From Fictibacillus enclensis (lineage in GTDB: Bacteria; Bacillota; Bacilli; Bacillales; Fictibacillaceae): a stretch of DNA of 64,000 bases. The translations under genes were made by a program, and so were the position numbers. This document shows, one piece after another, positions 25,388 through 34,102 of this stretch. Numbering within the stretch: the stretch's first letter is position 1; every line of letters begins with the position of its first letter. Location: NCBI RefSeq assembly GCF_001457035.1, contig NZ_KQ758617.1:186001-250000 (forward strand), written 5' to 3'. The notes under the pieces were generated by a model that searched no databases, was not told where the DNA came from, and saw only the letters and a program-made list of their open reading frames with translations.

Positions 25388-25457
25388 CTTTGTATCTAAT
25401 ATAAAGAGAGATTAATGACAGAAAACGACAGACTGAAAGTTGAGGGTGTGGACTTTT

Positions 25458-27308
25458 ATGATATTAACGGGTAATGAGCTTCTCCCAAAGCTTGGCGTAT
25501 TTAAGAAGTTAATTGATGTACTCCCGGAGTTCATCTGTTTGAAAAACGAGGAAGGCGAATGGCTTGTAGCCAATGAATTCGCGTTGCAAGTGTGCGGTGT
25601 CGACCGGAGTTCATATAAAGGACTGCGAGCTGAGGAGCTCTCGTGCTTCCTTACGCCTGATACCATCCGGCGCTGCCATGAAACGGACCAAAAAGCATGG
25701 GAAACGGGCCGGCCGATTAAAATCCAGGAGGAAGTGCTGCAAAAGGATGGTTCCTACATTATTCTTGAATTGATTAAACAAGCAACATTTGATGATGAGG
25801 GCAATCCTCTGTACCTGTTTGTAACTGGGCGTGACATCACTCAGCACAAAGCGAAGGAAGAGGAGCTCAGTGTGGCCCTTGAACTATTAGAATCGGTTCT
25901 TAAAGGAACGACCGATGCGATATTAATTGTGGATACAAAGGAAAATCCAATTAAAGTTAACCATTCATTTGAAAAATTATTTGGCTGGAAAGAAGACGAT
26001 CTGATTTCCGGAAGAGTGGATACTGATGTGATTATCCCTTCTGAATATAAACCAGAATCAAAAAGTATCATGAGCCTGCTGGCGGAAGGAAGTACTGTGC
26101 CTTCCTTTGAAACCCAGCGGGTATGCAAAGAAGGGACAAAGATCGATGTTTCGATTTCTTTCTCGGCCATTCGAAATATGCAGGGGCAAGTGATTGGCTT
26201 TTGTTTGATTTACCGGGATATCACGCCTCAAAAAAAAGCGGAGCGGGCTCTGCGGGAAAGTGAAGCCAAGTACCGGGTAATTGCTGAGCATTCCAAAGAT
26301 CTGATCGCTGTGGCTGATTCTTCGGGAAAACTTCTGTACTGCTCACCTTCACATGAAGGATTGCTCGGCTTGACCAATGGTATCGATGAACTGAATGAGG
26401 TCCTTTTTTCAAGAATTCATCAGGACGATTGGGAATTCTTGCGTGCCACGTTTGCCAAGGCAAGAAGCCAGAAGAAACCCTTCACGTTCGAGTTCCGGCT
26501 AAAAATAAGCAGCGGGGATTGGGTGGTCATGGAAACCAATGCCGTCCCGGTCTTGAACGAATGGGATGAGATAGAGAGCTTTGTAACCATTGCACGGGAT
26601 ATAACAGCAACCAAAGAAACCGAAGAGCTTATAAGGAAGTCTGAGAAGCTGTCTGTTCTCGGTGAGCTCGCGGCAGGAGTCGCCCATGAAATACGCAATC
26701 CCCTGACATCTCTTATCGGCTTTGCACAGCTGCTGAAGGAATCAGATGAAGAAATGAAAGACAAGTATATCGGAATCATGCTGACCGAATTAAAACGAAT
26801 CAATGATATTGTCGGTGAGCTGATGCTCGTGGCGAAGCCCCAGGCCGTTCATTTTGAAAACAGTTCACTCAAAGATATGCTCGAGAGCGTGGTACGGCTC
26901 CTGGATACGCAGGCCATTATAAAAAATGTCCAAATCCAACTGAACACATTCGGGGATATCCCACCGGTTTATTGTGTGGAAAACCAATTGAAGCAGCTTT
27001 TTATCAACCTGTTGAAAAATTCAATTGAATCCATGGACAAGGGAGGGCTGATCAGGCTGACTCTAATAAAAGCCAAAGGAAATGTGATGGTCGAAATTGA
27101 GGACCAGGGTTCCGGTATCCCTAAAGACCGGCTTGAAAAACTGGGTGAACCCTTTTATACGACAAAGGAAAAAGGAACAGGCCTTGGGTTAATGGTCTGC
27201 TATAAAATCGTTAAAGAGCATTTTGGTCAAATCCAATTTGAGAGTGAAGAAGGAAAAGGGACGAAGGTTCAGGTGAAATTGCCCATTTACCCCCTTTCCG
27301 TCGTTTAA
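25458..27308 (+). CDS. Soluble multi-PAS sensor histidine kinase, KinA/KinE-like
   Basis: This 616-aa protein has three PAS domains (about 14-125, 140-260 and 268-385), a HisKA domain with the phospho-acceptor His410 in AAGVAHEIRNPLTSL, and a HATPase with the N box LFINLLKNSIESM and the G boxes DQGSGIP and KGTGLGL. No membrane segment is seen, so it senses intracellular signals. No response regulator gene is adjacent. An orphan multi-PAS kinase in a spore-former is typically a Spo0F/Spo0A phosphorelay kinase (inference). GAGGGTG precedes ATG 25458; the longer start at 25440 lacks a site. Confidence 0.9.
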   Translation: MILTGNELLPKLGVFKKLIDVLPEFICLKNEEGEWLVANEFALQVCGVDRSSYKGLRAEELSCFLTPDTIRRCHETDQKAWETGRPIKIQEEVLQKDGSYIILELIKQATFDDEGNPLYLFVTGRDITQHKAKEEELSVALELLESVLKGTTDAILIVDTKENPIKVNHSFEKLFGWKEDDLISGRVDTDVIIPSEYKPESKSIMSLLAEGSTVPSFETQRVCKEGTKIDVSISFSAIRNMQGQVIGFCLIYRDITPQKKAERALRESEAKYRVIAEHSKDLIAVADSSGKLLYCSPSHEGLLGLTNGIDELNEVLFSRIHQDDWEFLRATFAKARSQKKPFTFEFRLKISSGDWVVMETNAVPVLNEWDEIESFVTIARDITATKETEELIRKSEKLSVLGELAAGVAHEIRNPLTSLIGFAQLLKESDEEMKDKYIGIMLTELKRINDIVGELMLVAKPQAVHFENSSLKDMLESVVRLLDTQAIIKNVQIQLNTFGDIPPVYCVENQLKQLFINLLKNSIESMDKGGLIRLTLIKAKGNVMVEIEDQGSGIPKDRLEKLGEPFYTTKEKGTGLGLMVCYKIVKEHFGQIQFESEEGKGTKVQVKLPIYPLSVV

Positions 27309-27328
27309 AAGAGGCTAAAGGGGACATA

Positions 27329-27616
27329 ATGGTTGTTAAAAAGGCAGGAACCTGTATGTCTCCTTATCGTATTTTTTTCGTTTACCGCATTCATGATTTA
27401 AATTACCTTCATGTACATGGAATGGAAATGGCCACGAAGAAGCTGTTTACAGTTCTCTTATATTCGCCAAACGATGCCATTGATCTAACCGTTCAGACCA
27501 GCCACTTGCCAGCAGAGCTCCTGAGCGTTTTGGAGGAAGAAAAGGCCAGGATTGATCAGGGATATTATGATCTGGCACAGTGGGAGTACCAATCGTACAA
27601 TGAACAACTTCATTAG
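27329..27616 (+). CDS. Hypothetical protein downstream of the PAS kinase
   Basis: This encodes 95 residues from ATG 27329 with AAAGGGGACA just upstream, 20 bp after the kinase stop, so probably co-transcribed. No membrane segment or Cys/His motif is clear. The C-terminal half (LPAELLSVLEEEKARIDQGYYDLAQWEYQSYNEQLH) is acidic and probably helical. I do not recognise the family. Its position suggests a kinase-associated role, but nothing in the sequence proves it. Confidence 0.65.
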   Translation: MVVKKAGTCMSPYRIFFVYRIHDLNYLHVHGMEMATKKLFTVLLYSPNDAIDLTVQTSHLPAELLSVLEEEKARIDQGYYDLAQWEYQSYNEQLH

Positions 27617-27636
27617 AAGTTCCAGCCGGAAGTGGA

Positions 27637-27677
27637 AACCAAAAGCGTCTTGTTAATAAGGCACTTTTGGTTTTTTG
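27637..27677 (+). terminator. Terminator of the kinase operon
   Basis: AACCAAAAG pairs with CTTTTGGTT, with an interior of about 18 nt, followed by six T. Confidence 0.8.
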
Positions 27678-27764
27678 TGCCCCATTTCTCTTGAGTGGAT
27701 TTTTCATTTATAATGGCTTTGCTCACGGGGGATAAACGCCGTTATCTTTAAACGTGGCAATCAT

Positions 27765-28055
27765 TTAGAGCGCCTGCCTTTCAATCGTTTTGTTTAAAGC
27801 GTGTTCTATAGCAGTCAGTTCGACCGGAATGATCGCTTCAATATCTTCATACCTTTGAAAGTTGTTTCCTTTTAAATCAGGAAGAATATCCTGCCGAATG
27901 AAGTTACTGTCCACCATGGAAAAAAAGTAACCCACGTAGTAAGGCGTTAAACTCTCTTCATGACTTAAATAATGGAAATCACTTGACTGTTTGAACTGCT
28001 CAATAACAGAGTTGAAACTTTTGCACGGTTTGCCTTTACTCTTAAACCATTTCAT
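27765..28055 (-). CDS. Hypothetical protein, possibly a GerA-type N-terminal fragment
   Basis: This encodes 96 residues from ATG 28055, chosen because GGGTGAT lies five bases upstream. The segment HEESLTPYYVGYFFSMVDSNFIRQDILPDL resembles, weakly, the N-terminal cytoplasmic domain of spore germinant receptor A subunits, where a short strand ends in D-x3-I-x-x-x-I-L-x-P-L. The rest of such a protein (about 400 residues with a membrane domain) is absent. It may be a truncated remnant or an unrelated small protein. No membrane helix is seen. Confidence 0.5.
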   Translation of the reverse strand: MKWFKSKGKPCKSFNSVIEQFKQSSDFHYLSHEESLTPYYVGYFFSMVDSNFIRQDILPDLKGNNFQRYEDIEAIIPVELTAIEHALNKTIERQAL

Positions 28056-28109
28056 CTTTATCACCCGGATTTCTTGTTTCATTCTTTTTATTTTCAGACC
28101 AAGGTTATC

Positions 28110-28143
28110 CAAAAAAGACCCCTTCCGAGGCGGAAGGGGTCTT
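28110..28143 (-). terminator. Terminator of the 22-aa peptide gene
   Basis: On the minus strand the 13-bp stem AAGACCCCTTCCG and its complement, with a 3-nt loop, is followed by six T. It lies 6 bp after the 28149 stop and directly before the 27765-28055 gene. Confidence 0.9.
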
Positions 28144-28148
28144 TAAAC

Positions 28149-28217
28149 TTATCTTCTTCTTTTTACAAACAGGTAAATGAGAATGACAATGAGTATTAGA
28201 ATGATTAGAGTTTTCAC
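28149..28217 (-). CDS. 22-aa membrane peptide
   Basis: GTG 28217 is preceded by AAAGGATC at good spacing. The product is MKTLIILILIVILIYLFVKRRR: a single hydrophobic helix of about 16 residues ending in a basic Lys-Arg-Arg-Arg anchor. The strong terminator 6 bp downstream makes it a compact, self-contained gene. It is too short for family assignment; it could be a regulatory or stress membrane peptide. Confidence 0.55.
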   Translation of the reverse strand: MKTLIILILIVILIYLFVKRRR

Positions 28218-28281
28218 GAATGAGATCCTTTCATGAGTAATTTTTACTCTATCTTTACCCAACTCATCCTCTCTTTAACCT

Positions 28282-29658
28282 TTAAAATAAAACCTTGCCC
28301 GGATTCATGATGTTGTTTGGATCAAACTGCTGCTTGATCATTTTCATCAGCGGTAAAGTGTCACTATGCTCCTGCTGTAAGTATTTCATTTTTCCGATAC
28401 CTATTCCATGTTCTCCGGAACAGCTTCCTTTTTTGGAAAGTGCATATTCTACAATTCTTTCGTTGATCCGGTTCGCTTTATTTGTTTCTTCCTGGCTATT
28501 TTTATCAAACATGAGAATGGAATGGAAATTGCCATCTCCTACATGGCCGAGCACTCCGCCAGGGAGGCCCTCACTTTCAATCAGTTCACGTGCATAAATG
28601 ACTGCGCCGGTTAATTCCGAAAGCGGCACCACCACATCCGTCAGCATCATTTCCCTTCCGGAAAAGCCATGCTTGAATGCATAAGCCAGGTGATGGCGAG
28701 CTTCCCAAAGCTTTGCTTTTTTGATGGAATCAGTTTCGAAAATCAGTTCTTCTGAACCATTGGCCGAGAGCAATTCTTCTGCAAAGGCTACATCCTGGGC
28801 AATTCCGCCTTCATTGCCATGAAACTCAAGAAACAGGGTGGGTTTCTCCGGATAGGAAGTATCGCTGTGCATGTTCACCTGACGGATGGAGGGCTCATCC
28901 ACAAGCTCTACACGTGCCAGAGAATTCCCGGAAGACAAAAGGGAGACCGCTCCGTCAACTGCTTCTTTCACGCTAGGGAAAACGGCCCTGCCTGCCACGG
29001 TTGTTTCCGGAATGCCGTATACCTTTAGTGTGAGCTCTGTAAATACGCCAAGGGTTCCTTCCGATCCCACAAACAAGCCTGTGAGATGATAGCCCGATGA
29101 AGATTTTGCCGCCAAACCTCCTGTATGAATGATGGAGCCGTCGGCAAGAACCACTTCGAGATCTCTGACCTGTGGACGCATGATGCCGTAGCGGACGCTT
29201 GTTGTGCCGCTTGCATTCGTGGCGGCCATTCCGCCCAGGGTAGCATCCGCTCCCGGATCTACCGGAAAGAACAGTCCGTATTTTTTTAAAGCCTGATTCA
29301 GCTGTGTTCTGGTTACTCCCGGCTGTACTTTAACCAGAAAATCTTCGGGCCTGACCTCCACTACCTGGTTCATATTTTGAAAGTTAATGGAGATGCCGCC
29401 TTGAAGTGGGATGCAATGACCTTCAAGGCTCGATCCCACGCCAAACGGAACAACAGGAATTCTATGTTCATTGGCGAATTTTACTATAGAAGAAACTTCT
29501 TCGGCTGAGTTTGGAAACACCACGACTTCCGGAAGCACGGGAGAATGATGAGATTCGTCTTTGCTGTGCTGGCGAAGAATGGTTTCATTGCTTGTGGCTC
29601 TTTTTTCATCCGTTAGTTTTCTCATTTCTATAAGTAAATCCTCATGTGTTGCCTGCAT
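28282..29658 (-). CDS. glcD: FAD-linked glycolate/lactate oxidase subunit, GlcD type
   Basis: This 458-aa flavoprotein has a PCMH-type FAD-binding domain (about 30-215; VVPFGVGSSLEGH, VDPGADATLGGMAATNASG, GLFVGSEGTLGV) and an FAD-oxidase C-terminal cap (about 220-455; GHVGDGNFHSIL, CSGEHGIGIGK). It oxidises a 2-hydroxy acid such as glycolate or D-lactate at the membrane surface. GGGAGGA precedes ATG 29658. No GlcE/GlcF (LutABC-like) partner is adjacent, so it may act alone or with partners elsewhere. Confidence 0.9.
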   Translation of the reverse strand: MQATHEDLLIEMRKLTDEKRATSNETILRQHSKDESHHSPVLPEVVVFPNSAEEVSSIVKFANEHRIPVVPFGVGSSLEGHCIPLQGGISINFQNMNQVVEVRPEDFLVKVQPGVTRTQLNQALKKYGLFFPVDPGADATLGGMAATNASGTTSVRYGIMRPQVRDLEVVLADGSIIHTGGLAAKSSSGYHLTGLFVGSEGTLGVFTELTLKVYGIPETTVAGRAVFPSVKEAVDGAVSLLSSGNSLARVELVDEPSIRQVNMHSDTSYPEKPTLFLEFHGNEGGIAQDVAFAEELLSANGSEELIFETDSIKKAKLWEARHHLAYAFKHGFSGREMMLTDVVVPLSELTGAVIYARELIESEGLPGGVLGHVGDGNFHSILMFDKNSQEETNKANRINERIVEYALSKKGSCSGEHGIGIGKMKYLQQEHSDTLPLMKMIKQQFDPNNIMNPGKVLF

Positions 29659-29787
29659 GTAAAAATCCTCCCTTAGGTGTATGTTGATTATTCTCTTCTT
29701 AGGGTAATTTATAGATGAAAAGCGAAAATCCTTTTTATTCTGTTAAAAAAACAAAAATCAGCCAACACTATTAGGTGAGGTGATGAC

Positions 29788-30300
29788 ATGAAAAAATGGC
29801 TGTTGATACTCAGCTTTACATTGCTTTTGGGCGGATGCGGAACAACAGAAAAAAATGAAGCGGACAAGGGGGAGCCAGTCATGGGAGACGGGAATAAACA
29901 GGAGCAGCACCAGGACAAGCCCGGCAGAGACCACAGCGGGGGAATCGTTGCGGGAGCTATTGAACCAAAGCTTTCGGTTATGGAGCAAAACACTGGCAGC
30001 ACGCTCTTGCGTTATGAACTAAAAAACCAGACTGAACAAATAAAAACCTTTGAATTTACAAGCGGCAAAAAGTTTGATTACATCGTCAAAGATGAAAGCG
30101 GGAAAAAGGTATATCAATATTCACACGATCACATGTTTACCCAGTCTCTTTCCAAGATCACCCTGAAACAAGGTGAAACGTTCACGCAGGACATTATGGT
30201 AAAAAACTTGCCAGCGGGCACTTATACGATCGAGATATGGCTTACGGCGAAAAACGAAGAAAACGATTATCGGCAGAAAAAAACATTTGAAATACAGTGA
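29788..30300 (+). CDS. BsuPI-domain lipoprotein
   Basis: This 170-aa protein has a lipoprotein signal peptide (MKKWLLILSFTLLLGGCG; Cys17), a polar, charged linker (about 18-55) and a BsuPI-type immunoglobulin-like domain (about 60-168). The domain shows FEFTSGKKFDYIVKDESGKKVYQYSHDHMFTQ and LKQGETFTQD, the signature of the intracellular proteinase inhibitor fold. Such exported proteins may act as protease inhibitors or chaperone-like modules; the target is unknown. It is monocistronic with a terminator. Confidence 0.88.
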   Translation: MKKWLLILSFTLLLGGCGTTEKNEADKGEPVMGDGNKQEQHQDKPGRDHSGGIVAGAIEPKLSVMEQNTGSTLLRYELKNQTEQIKTFEFTSGKKFDYIVKDESGKKVYQYSHDHMFTQSLSKITLKQGETFTQDIMVKNLPAGTYTIEIWLTAKNEENDYRQKKTFEIQ

Positions 30301-30302
30301 GA

Positions 30303-30328
30303 ATCCGCTCTTATGGAGCGGGTTTTTT
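30303..30328 (+). terminator. Terminator of the BsuPI lipoprotein gene
   Basis: The stem (A)TCCGCTC / GAGCGGG(T) with a 4-6 nt loop is followed by seven T. Confidence 0.85.
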
Positions 30329-30449
30329 TATGCAGCAAGGGGAAATGCAGATTGTTTGATTTTTTATTTATTACGGAGTACACTCATAAAAATAATCAAA
30401 ATTAAACGTACTTTAAATAAGCAAATATAAATTTTTTTGAGCAAAGGAC

Positions 30450-30478
30450 TTGAAAGTCAAAGAAGGTCAAAGTATAAT
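30450..30478 (+). promoter_or_regulatory. Sigma-A promoter of clpE
   Basis: TTGAAA (30450-30455), a 17-bp spacer, then TATAAT (30473-30478). The spacer is filled by a CtsR operator, so repressor binding would block RNA polymerase directly. Confidence 0.88.
30455..30471. promoter_or_regulatory. CtsR operator 1
   Basis: AGTCAAAGAAGGTCAAA is a direct heptad repeat in the form RGTCAAA-NAN-RGTCAAA, matching the CtsR heat-shock repressor consensus. It lies between the -35 and -10 of the clpE promoter. Confidence 0.9.
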
Positions 30479-30488
30479 ATGGACATAA

Positions 30489-30505
30489 GGTCAAAGATAG
30501 TCAAA
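30489..30505. promoter_or_regulatory. CtsR operator 2
   Basis: GGTCAAAGATAGTCAAA is a full match to the CtsR heptad repeat, just downstream of the -10. A further half-site GTCAAAC follows at about 30506-30512, so more than one repressor dimer can probably bind. Confidence 0.9.
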
Positions 30506-30545
30506 GTCAAACAACGACCTAACATTCTGAAGGAGGACATGCTTT

Positions 30546-32705
30546 ATGAAATGTGAACAGTGTAAAGTGAATCCTGCGACAATTCAAATGAACGTTTCTT
30601 TTAATCAACATAAACAACAGTTAACACTATGTGCAGATTGCTATCATAAAATTACTCAGTCTATGAATACAACAGGAGGTATGAATCCGATGAACCAATT
30701 TTCATCCTTCGATGATTTCTTTAAACAAATGATGAATAACGGCATGAACTCAGGGTTTTCAGGCCAGCAACAATCCCAGCAGGCTCAGCAGCAAGGTGGC
30801 GGAAGAGGCAGGGGCGGAGGCTTCCTTGACCAATTCGGCCGCAACATCAGCCAGGCCGCAAAAACCGGTCTTATTGACCCTGTGATCGGCCGTGAGGAAG
30901 AAATAAACCGTGTGATTGAAATTTTGAATCGAAGAAACAAAAACAATCCGGTTCTTATTGGGGAACCAGGGGTTGGTAAAACAGCCATTGCTGAAGGATT
31001 GGCATTGAAAATTGCCGAAGGTACAGTACCGTCCAAACTTCTTTCCAAGGAAGTCTACTTGCTTGATGTAGCTTCTCTTGTAGCAGATACAGGTATTCGC
31101 GGACAATTTGAAGAGAGAATGAAGCAGTTGATTGCTGAGCTGCAAAAGCGTAAAAACATCATTTTGTTCATTGACGAGATCCACCAAATCGTCGGTGCAG
31201 GATCCGCCGAGGGATCAATGGATGCCGGCAACATTTTAAAACCGGCACTTGCCCGCGGTGAACTTCAACTGGTGGGTGCAACGACACTGAAAGAGTATCG
31301 CAAAATCGAAAAAGACGCGGCATTGGAGCGCCGATTCCAGCCGGTTATCGTTAACGAGCCAACTCCTGAAAAGGCATTTGAAATTCTTAAGGGACTTGCT
31401 TCCAAATATGAGCAGTACCATGAAGTGACGTTTTCAGAAGATGTTTTAAAAGCGTGTGTAACCTTGTCTCACCGCTATATCCAGGACCGTTTCCTTCCGG
31501 ATAAAGCGATCGATCTTATGGACGAAGCCGGTTCCAAAATCAACTTGCTTCATTCAGGCAATGATACTTCTTCCATTGAAGAGCGTTTAGAAGAAATTTC
31601 AAAAGAAAAAGAACAGGCAGCAATGAATGAAAACTATGAGCTTGCTGCAAAACTTCGCCAGGAAGAGCTTCAATTGGAGGCAAAATTGAACGAGAACGAA
31701 GGCAAAGAAAAAGCAGCCGTTACCCTTGAAGACATTCAATCCATCGTAGAGCAGAAAACAGGTATTCCAGTTAAAAAGCTTCAGGAAGACGAACAGGCGA
31801 AAATGAAGGACTTGGCGAAAAACCTTTCCCAAAAAGTCATCGGACAGCAAGAAGCGGTTGAAAAAGTATCGAAAGCCATCCGCAGAAGCCGTGCGGGTCT
31901 GAAAGCGAAGAACCGTCCAATCGGATCCTTCTTGTTTGTCGGTCCGACAGGGGTAGGTAAAACCGAATTGACCAAGTCACTCGCAGAAGAATTGTTTGGT
32001 GATAAGGAAGCCATGATTCGTCTGGACATGAGTGAATACATGGAGAAACATGCCGTGTCCAAGCTTATCGGTTCACCTCCTGGATATGTCGGCCATGATG
32101 AAGCCGGACAATTGACTGAAATGGTCCGCCGCAAGCCTTACAGTATTATTTTGTTGGATGAAATTGAAAAGGCGCATCCGGATGTACAGCATATGTTCCT
32201 GCAAATCCTTGAGGATGGCCGCTTAACCGACAGCCAGGGCCGTACTGTATCCTTTAAAGATACAGTCATCATCATGACGAGCAATGCCGGCAGTGGTGTA
32301 AAGCAAACCAAAAAGTTAGGATTTACCAACGAAATCGCGGAAGTACAAAAAGAAACCAATATTCTTGATGCCATCGGTTCCTACTTCAAACCGGAATTCC
32401 TGAACCGGTTTGACAGCATTGTACAGTTCCAGTCTCTAAAGGAAGATGACCTTGTACAAATTGTTGAACTGATGCTTGCCGATCTGAAAGAAAACCTTGT
32501 AGATCAGGGAATCACGATCGAGTTTACCGATGAAGCGAAGAAGAAAATTGCTGAATTGGGCTACCATCCTGCATTCGGTGCAAGACCGTTACGCAGAGTA
32601 ATCCAGGAAAAAGTAGAAGATGCCGTAGCAGATGTATTACTGGATCAGGAAGAAAACAAAGCGTTAAAAGTGGATGTTCGTGAAAATGAATTAGTCGTAG
32701 AATAA
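30546..32705 (+). CDS. clpE: ATP-dependent Clp protease ATP-binding subunit ClpE
   Basis: This 719-aa Hsp100/ClpC-type AAA+ unfoldase works with ClpP. The N-terminal zinc finger of ClpE is present (MKCEQCK, then LTLCADC). AAA-1 carries GEPGVGKT and [17 protein letters not shown]-like coiled middle region (about 335-400) follows. AAA-2 carries GPTGVGKT and [14 protein letters not shown]. The linker is Met/Gln/Gly-rich (about 45-95). It degrades misfolded proteins during heat stress. Two CtsR operators in the promoter show regulation; ClpE is the most strongly CtsR-repressed Clp gene in B. subtilis. AAGGAGG precedes ATG 30546. Confidence 0.97.
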   Translation: MKCEQCKVNPATIQMNVSFNQHKQQLTLCADCYHKITQSMNTTGGMNPMNQFSSFDDFFKQMMNNGMNSGFSGQQQSQQAQQQGGGRGRGGGFLDQFGRNISQAAKTGLIDPVIGREEEINRVIEILNRRNKNNPVLIGEPGVGKTAIAEGLALKIAEGTVPSKLLSKEVYLLDVASLVADTGIRGQFEERMKQLIAELQKRKNIILFIDEIHQIVGAGSAEGSMDAGNILKPALARGELQLVGATTLKEYRKIEKDAALERRFQPVIVNEPTPEKAFEILKGLASKYEQYHEVTFSEDVLKACVTLSHRYIQDRFLPDKAIDLMDEAGSKINLLHSGNDTSSIEERLEEISKEKEQAAMNENYELAAKLRQEELQLEAKLNENEGKEKAAVTLEDIQSIVEQKTGIPVKKLQEDEQAKMKDLAKNLSQKVIGQQEAVEKVSKAIRRSRAGLKAKNRPIGSFLFVGPTGVGKTELTKSLAEELFGDKEAMIRLDMSEYMEKHAVSKLIGSPPGYVGHDEAGQLTEMVRRKPYSIILLDEIEKAHPDVQHMFLQILEDGRLTDSQGRTVSFKDTVIIMTSNAGSGVKQTKKLGFTNEIAEVQKETNILDAIGSYFKPEFLNRFDSIVQFQSLKEDDLVQIVELMLADLKENLVDQGITIEFTDEAKKKIAELGYHPAFGARPLRRVIQEKVEDAVADVLLDQEENKALKVDVRENELVVE

Positions 32706-32740
32706 AAAAGAGCCATGCGTACAGACGCATGGCTTTTTTG
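32706..32740. terminator. Terminator of clpE
   Basis: The stem AGCCATGCGT / ACGCATGGCT with a 4-nt loop is flanked by A and T tracts. It can also end the minus-strand toxin-like peptide gene. Confidence 0.92.
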
Positions 32741-32759
32741 TATAATTATGTGGGTAGAC

Positions 32760-32843
32760 TTAATCGTTGTCCTTGGAGCGAATAATGGTCAGCACTAGCA
32801 TGGAAAAACCAATCATCAACGACATTGCTTCGAATACTGTCAT
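32760..32843 (-). CDS. 27-aa holin-like toxin peptide candidate
   Basis: ATG 32843 is preceded by GGGGAGGGAATGG. The product MTVFEAMSLMIGFSMLVLTII ends with RSKDND: a short N-terminus with 'x-x-F/Y-E-A/S-x-x-L-M-I', one hydrophobic helix and a charged tail. This is the pattern of the Firmicute putative holin-like toxins (Hol_Tox family) related to type I toxin-antitoxin peptides. It lies convergent to clpE. A matching antitoxin RNA would be expected from the opposite strand, but I could not identify one with confidence. Confidence 0.65.
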   Translation of the reverse strand: MTVFEAMSLMIGFSMLVLTIIRSKDND

Positions 32844-33153
32844 ACCATTCCCTCCCCATGATTGTTGGGCTAGAACGTTTTATTCGAATGAGCCGCAGTC
32901 CCTGTCTTATATATTCCTATTTTATCCCGATTGCCAATATATAACAAGAATCGTTATAACTATTTCAAAACTTTCCCAATAGTTCGATGGTACCGATTTA
33001 CCAACCAAGAAATCAGTAAATTCAGATAAATTAAAGATTTGATATGATTTCGGGACTTTTTTACCATTACCGATTTCTGGCTAATTCTGCTGCGATACGA
33101 CTGGCGGGAATTCTGGATGTCCGTTTGTTACAATAGAGCGGGGAGGAATGCCT
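32844..33153. other. 310-bp intergenic region
   Basis: This AT-rich stretch lies between the toxin-like peptide (minus) and the 33154 gene (plus). It holds the ribosome binding sites of both flanking genes. GATGGTACCGATTTACC and similar short repeats occur, but no convincing ORF, hairpin with T tail or clear promoter pair was found. Confidence 0.4.
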
Positions 33154-33420
33154 ATGCTGAAATATAAGCTGAACGTACTGGATGTTTTTGAGGTAAAGGA
33201 GCATTATATTGAAGGAACGAAGGAAGTGCACATTGACACAGTGATTCTGAATGAAGATGGAAGCGATTTTTACCGGGGAACCACAGCTGTCAGGTTTAAC
33301 ACGCATGGCATTTACCCGCAATTGGACACCTTAAAAGGAATTTTTGAAGATAAAAACAGTTTTATGGATTTTGTCAGTTATTTGCGCCGCTACATTAAAC
33401 AGCAGGTGCGGTATTTGTAG
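33154..33420 (+). CDS. Hypothetical protein (88 aa)
   Basis: ATG 33154 has GGGGAGGAATG at ideal distance; ATG 33148 is too close to it. The product has an alternating beta pattern (YKLNVLDVFEVKEHYIEG, VHIDTVILNEDGSDFYRGTTAV) followed by a basic helix SYLRRYIKQQVRYL. There is no signal or membrane segment. I do not recognise the family. It lies 14 bp before the GGCT-like gene and is probably co-transcribed with it. Confidence 0.7.
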   Translation: MLKYKLNVLDVFEVKEHYIEGTKEVHIDTVILNEDGSDFYRGTTAVRFNTHGIYPQLDTLKGIFEDKNSFMDFVSYLRRYIKQQVRYL

Positions 33421-33434
33421 GAAGGAGTAACAGC

Positions 33435-34064
33435 GTGAAGTATGTATGGTATGCAAGCTATGGATCAAACATGAATAAAGACAGGTTTTCCTGTTACATA
33501 GAAGGAACGCAGGCTGAAGGAAGCTCAGAACCGGAAAGAGGGTGCAGGAACTGCAATCCTCCACTGGAAGATCGTTCGGTTGAAATGGAATATCCGCTTT
33601 ATTTTTCAAAGCAGGAAAGCAAATGGGGAGCAGGAGGGGTGGCCTTTATCGGGCATCAGCCTGCTGCTTCTTCAAAAACCATCGGCCGAATGTACTTAGT
33701 CACCGAGGAGCAGTTTATGGATGTTGCTTCACAGGAGAATGGAATTGACGGGCTAGAGTTCGATTTTGAAAAGATTAAAGAAGCCCGTTTTCTTCCTTTG
33801 ACAGAGGGCTGGTATGGCACCATTGTTTATCTTGGAGATTGTGATGGCTACCCGATTTTCTCTTTTACCTCCAATCATAATATGGGGGAGGAAGAATACG
33901 TGGCTCCAGCTCCTGGGTATCTTCGTACCATTGCCAAAGGATTGAAGGCCATGGGAATGACCGATGATGACATACTGGATTACCTGGGGGAGAAAAACGG
34001 CCTTAAGAGCGTTAAAACGAGAGAGCAGATCAAGAAGGATTCGGGACTAGCGGAAAGGTCTTAG
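33435..34064 (+). CDS. Gamma-glutamylcyclotransferase-like protein
   Basis: This 209-aa protein starts at GTG 33435, with AAGGAG upstream. Its N-terminus WYASYGSNMNKDRF carries the YGSN(M/L) motif typical of the GGCT fold, which normally binds a glutamyl substrate. A conserved acidic residue would be the general base. The middle contains two close Cys (CRNCNPP). The activity on gamma-glutamyl amines or related compounds is inferred from the fold only. It follows the 88-aa hypothetical gene in one transcription unit. Confidence 0.8.
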   Translation: MKYVWYASYGSNMNKDRFSCYIEGTQAEGSSEPERGCRNCNPPLEDRSVEMEYPLYFSKQESKWGAGGVAFIGHQPAASSKTIGRMYLVTEEQFMDVASQENGIDGLEFDFEKIKEARFLPLTEGWYGTIVYLGDCDGYPIFSFTSNHNMGEEEYVAPAPGYLRTIAKGLKAMGMTDDDILDYLGEKNGLKSVKTREQIKKDSGLAERS

Positions 34065-34102
34065 TTATATTGGTCTGTTATTGAATGTTAATGGTAAAAT
34101 AG

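Noticed and set aside
32767-32982. Plus-strand 71-aa ORF over the toxin-like peptide
   Set aside because: No ribosome binding site and no plausible protein features; the minus-strand 27-aa peptide with GGGGAGGG is better supported.
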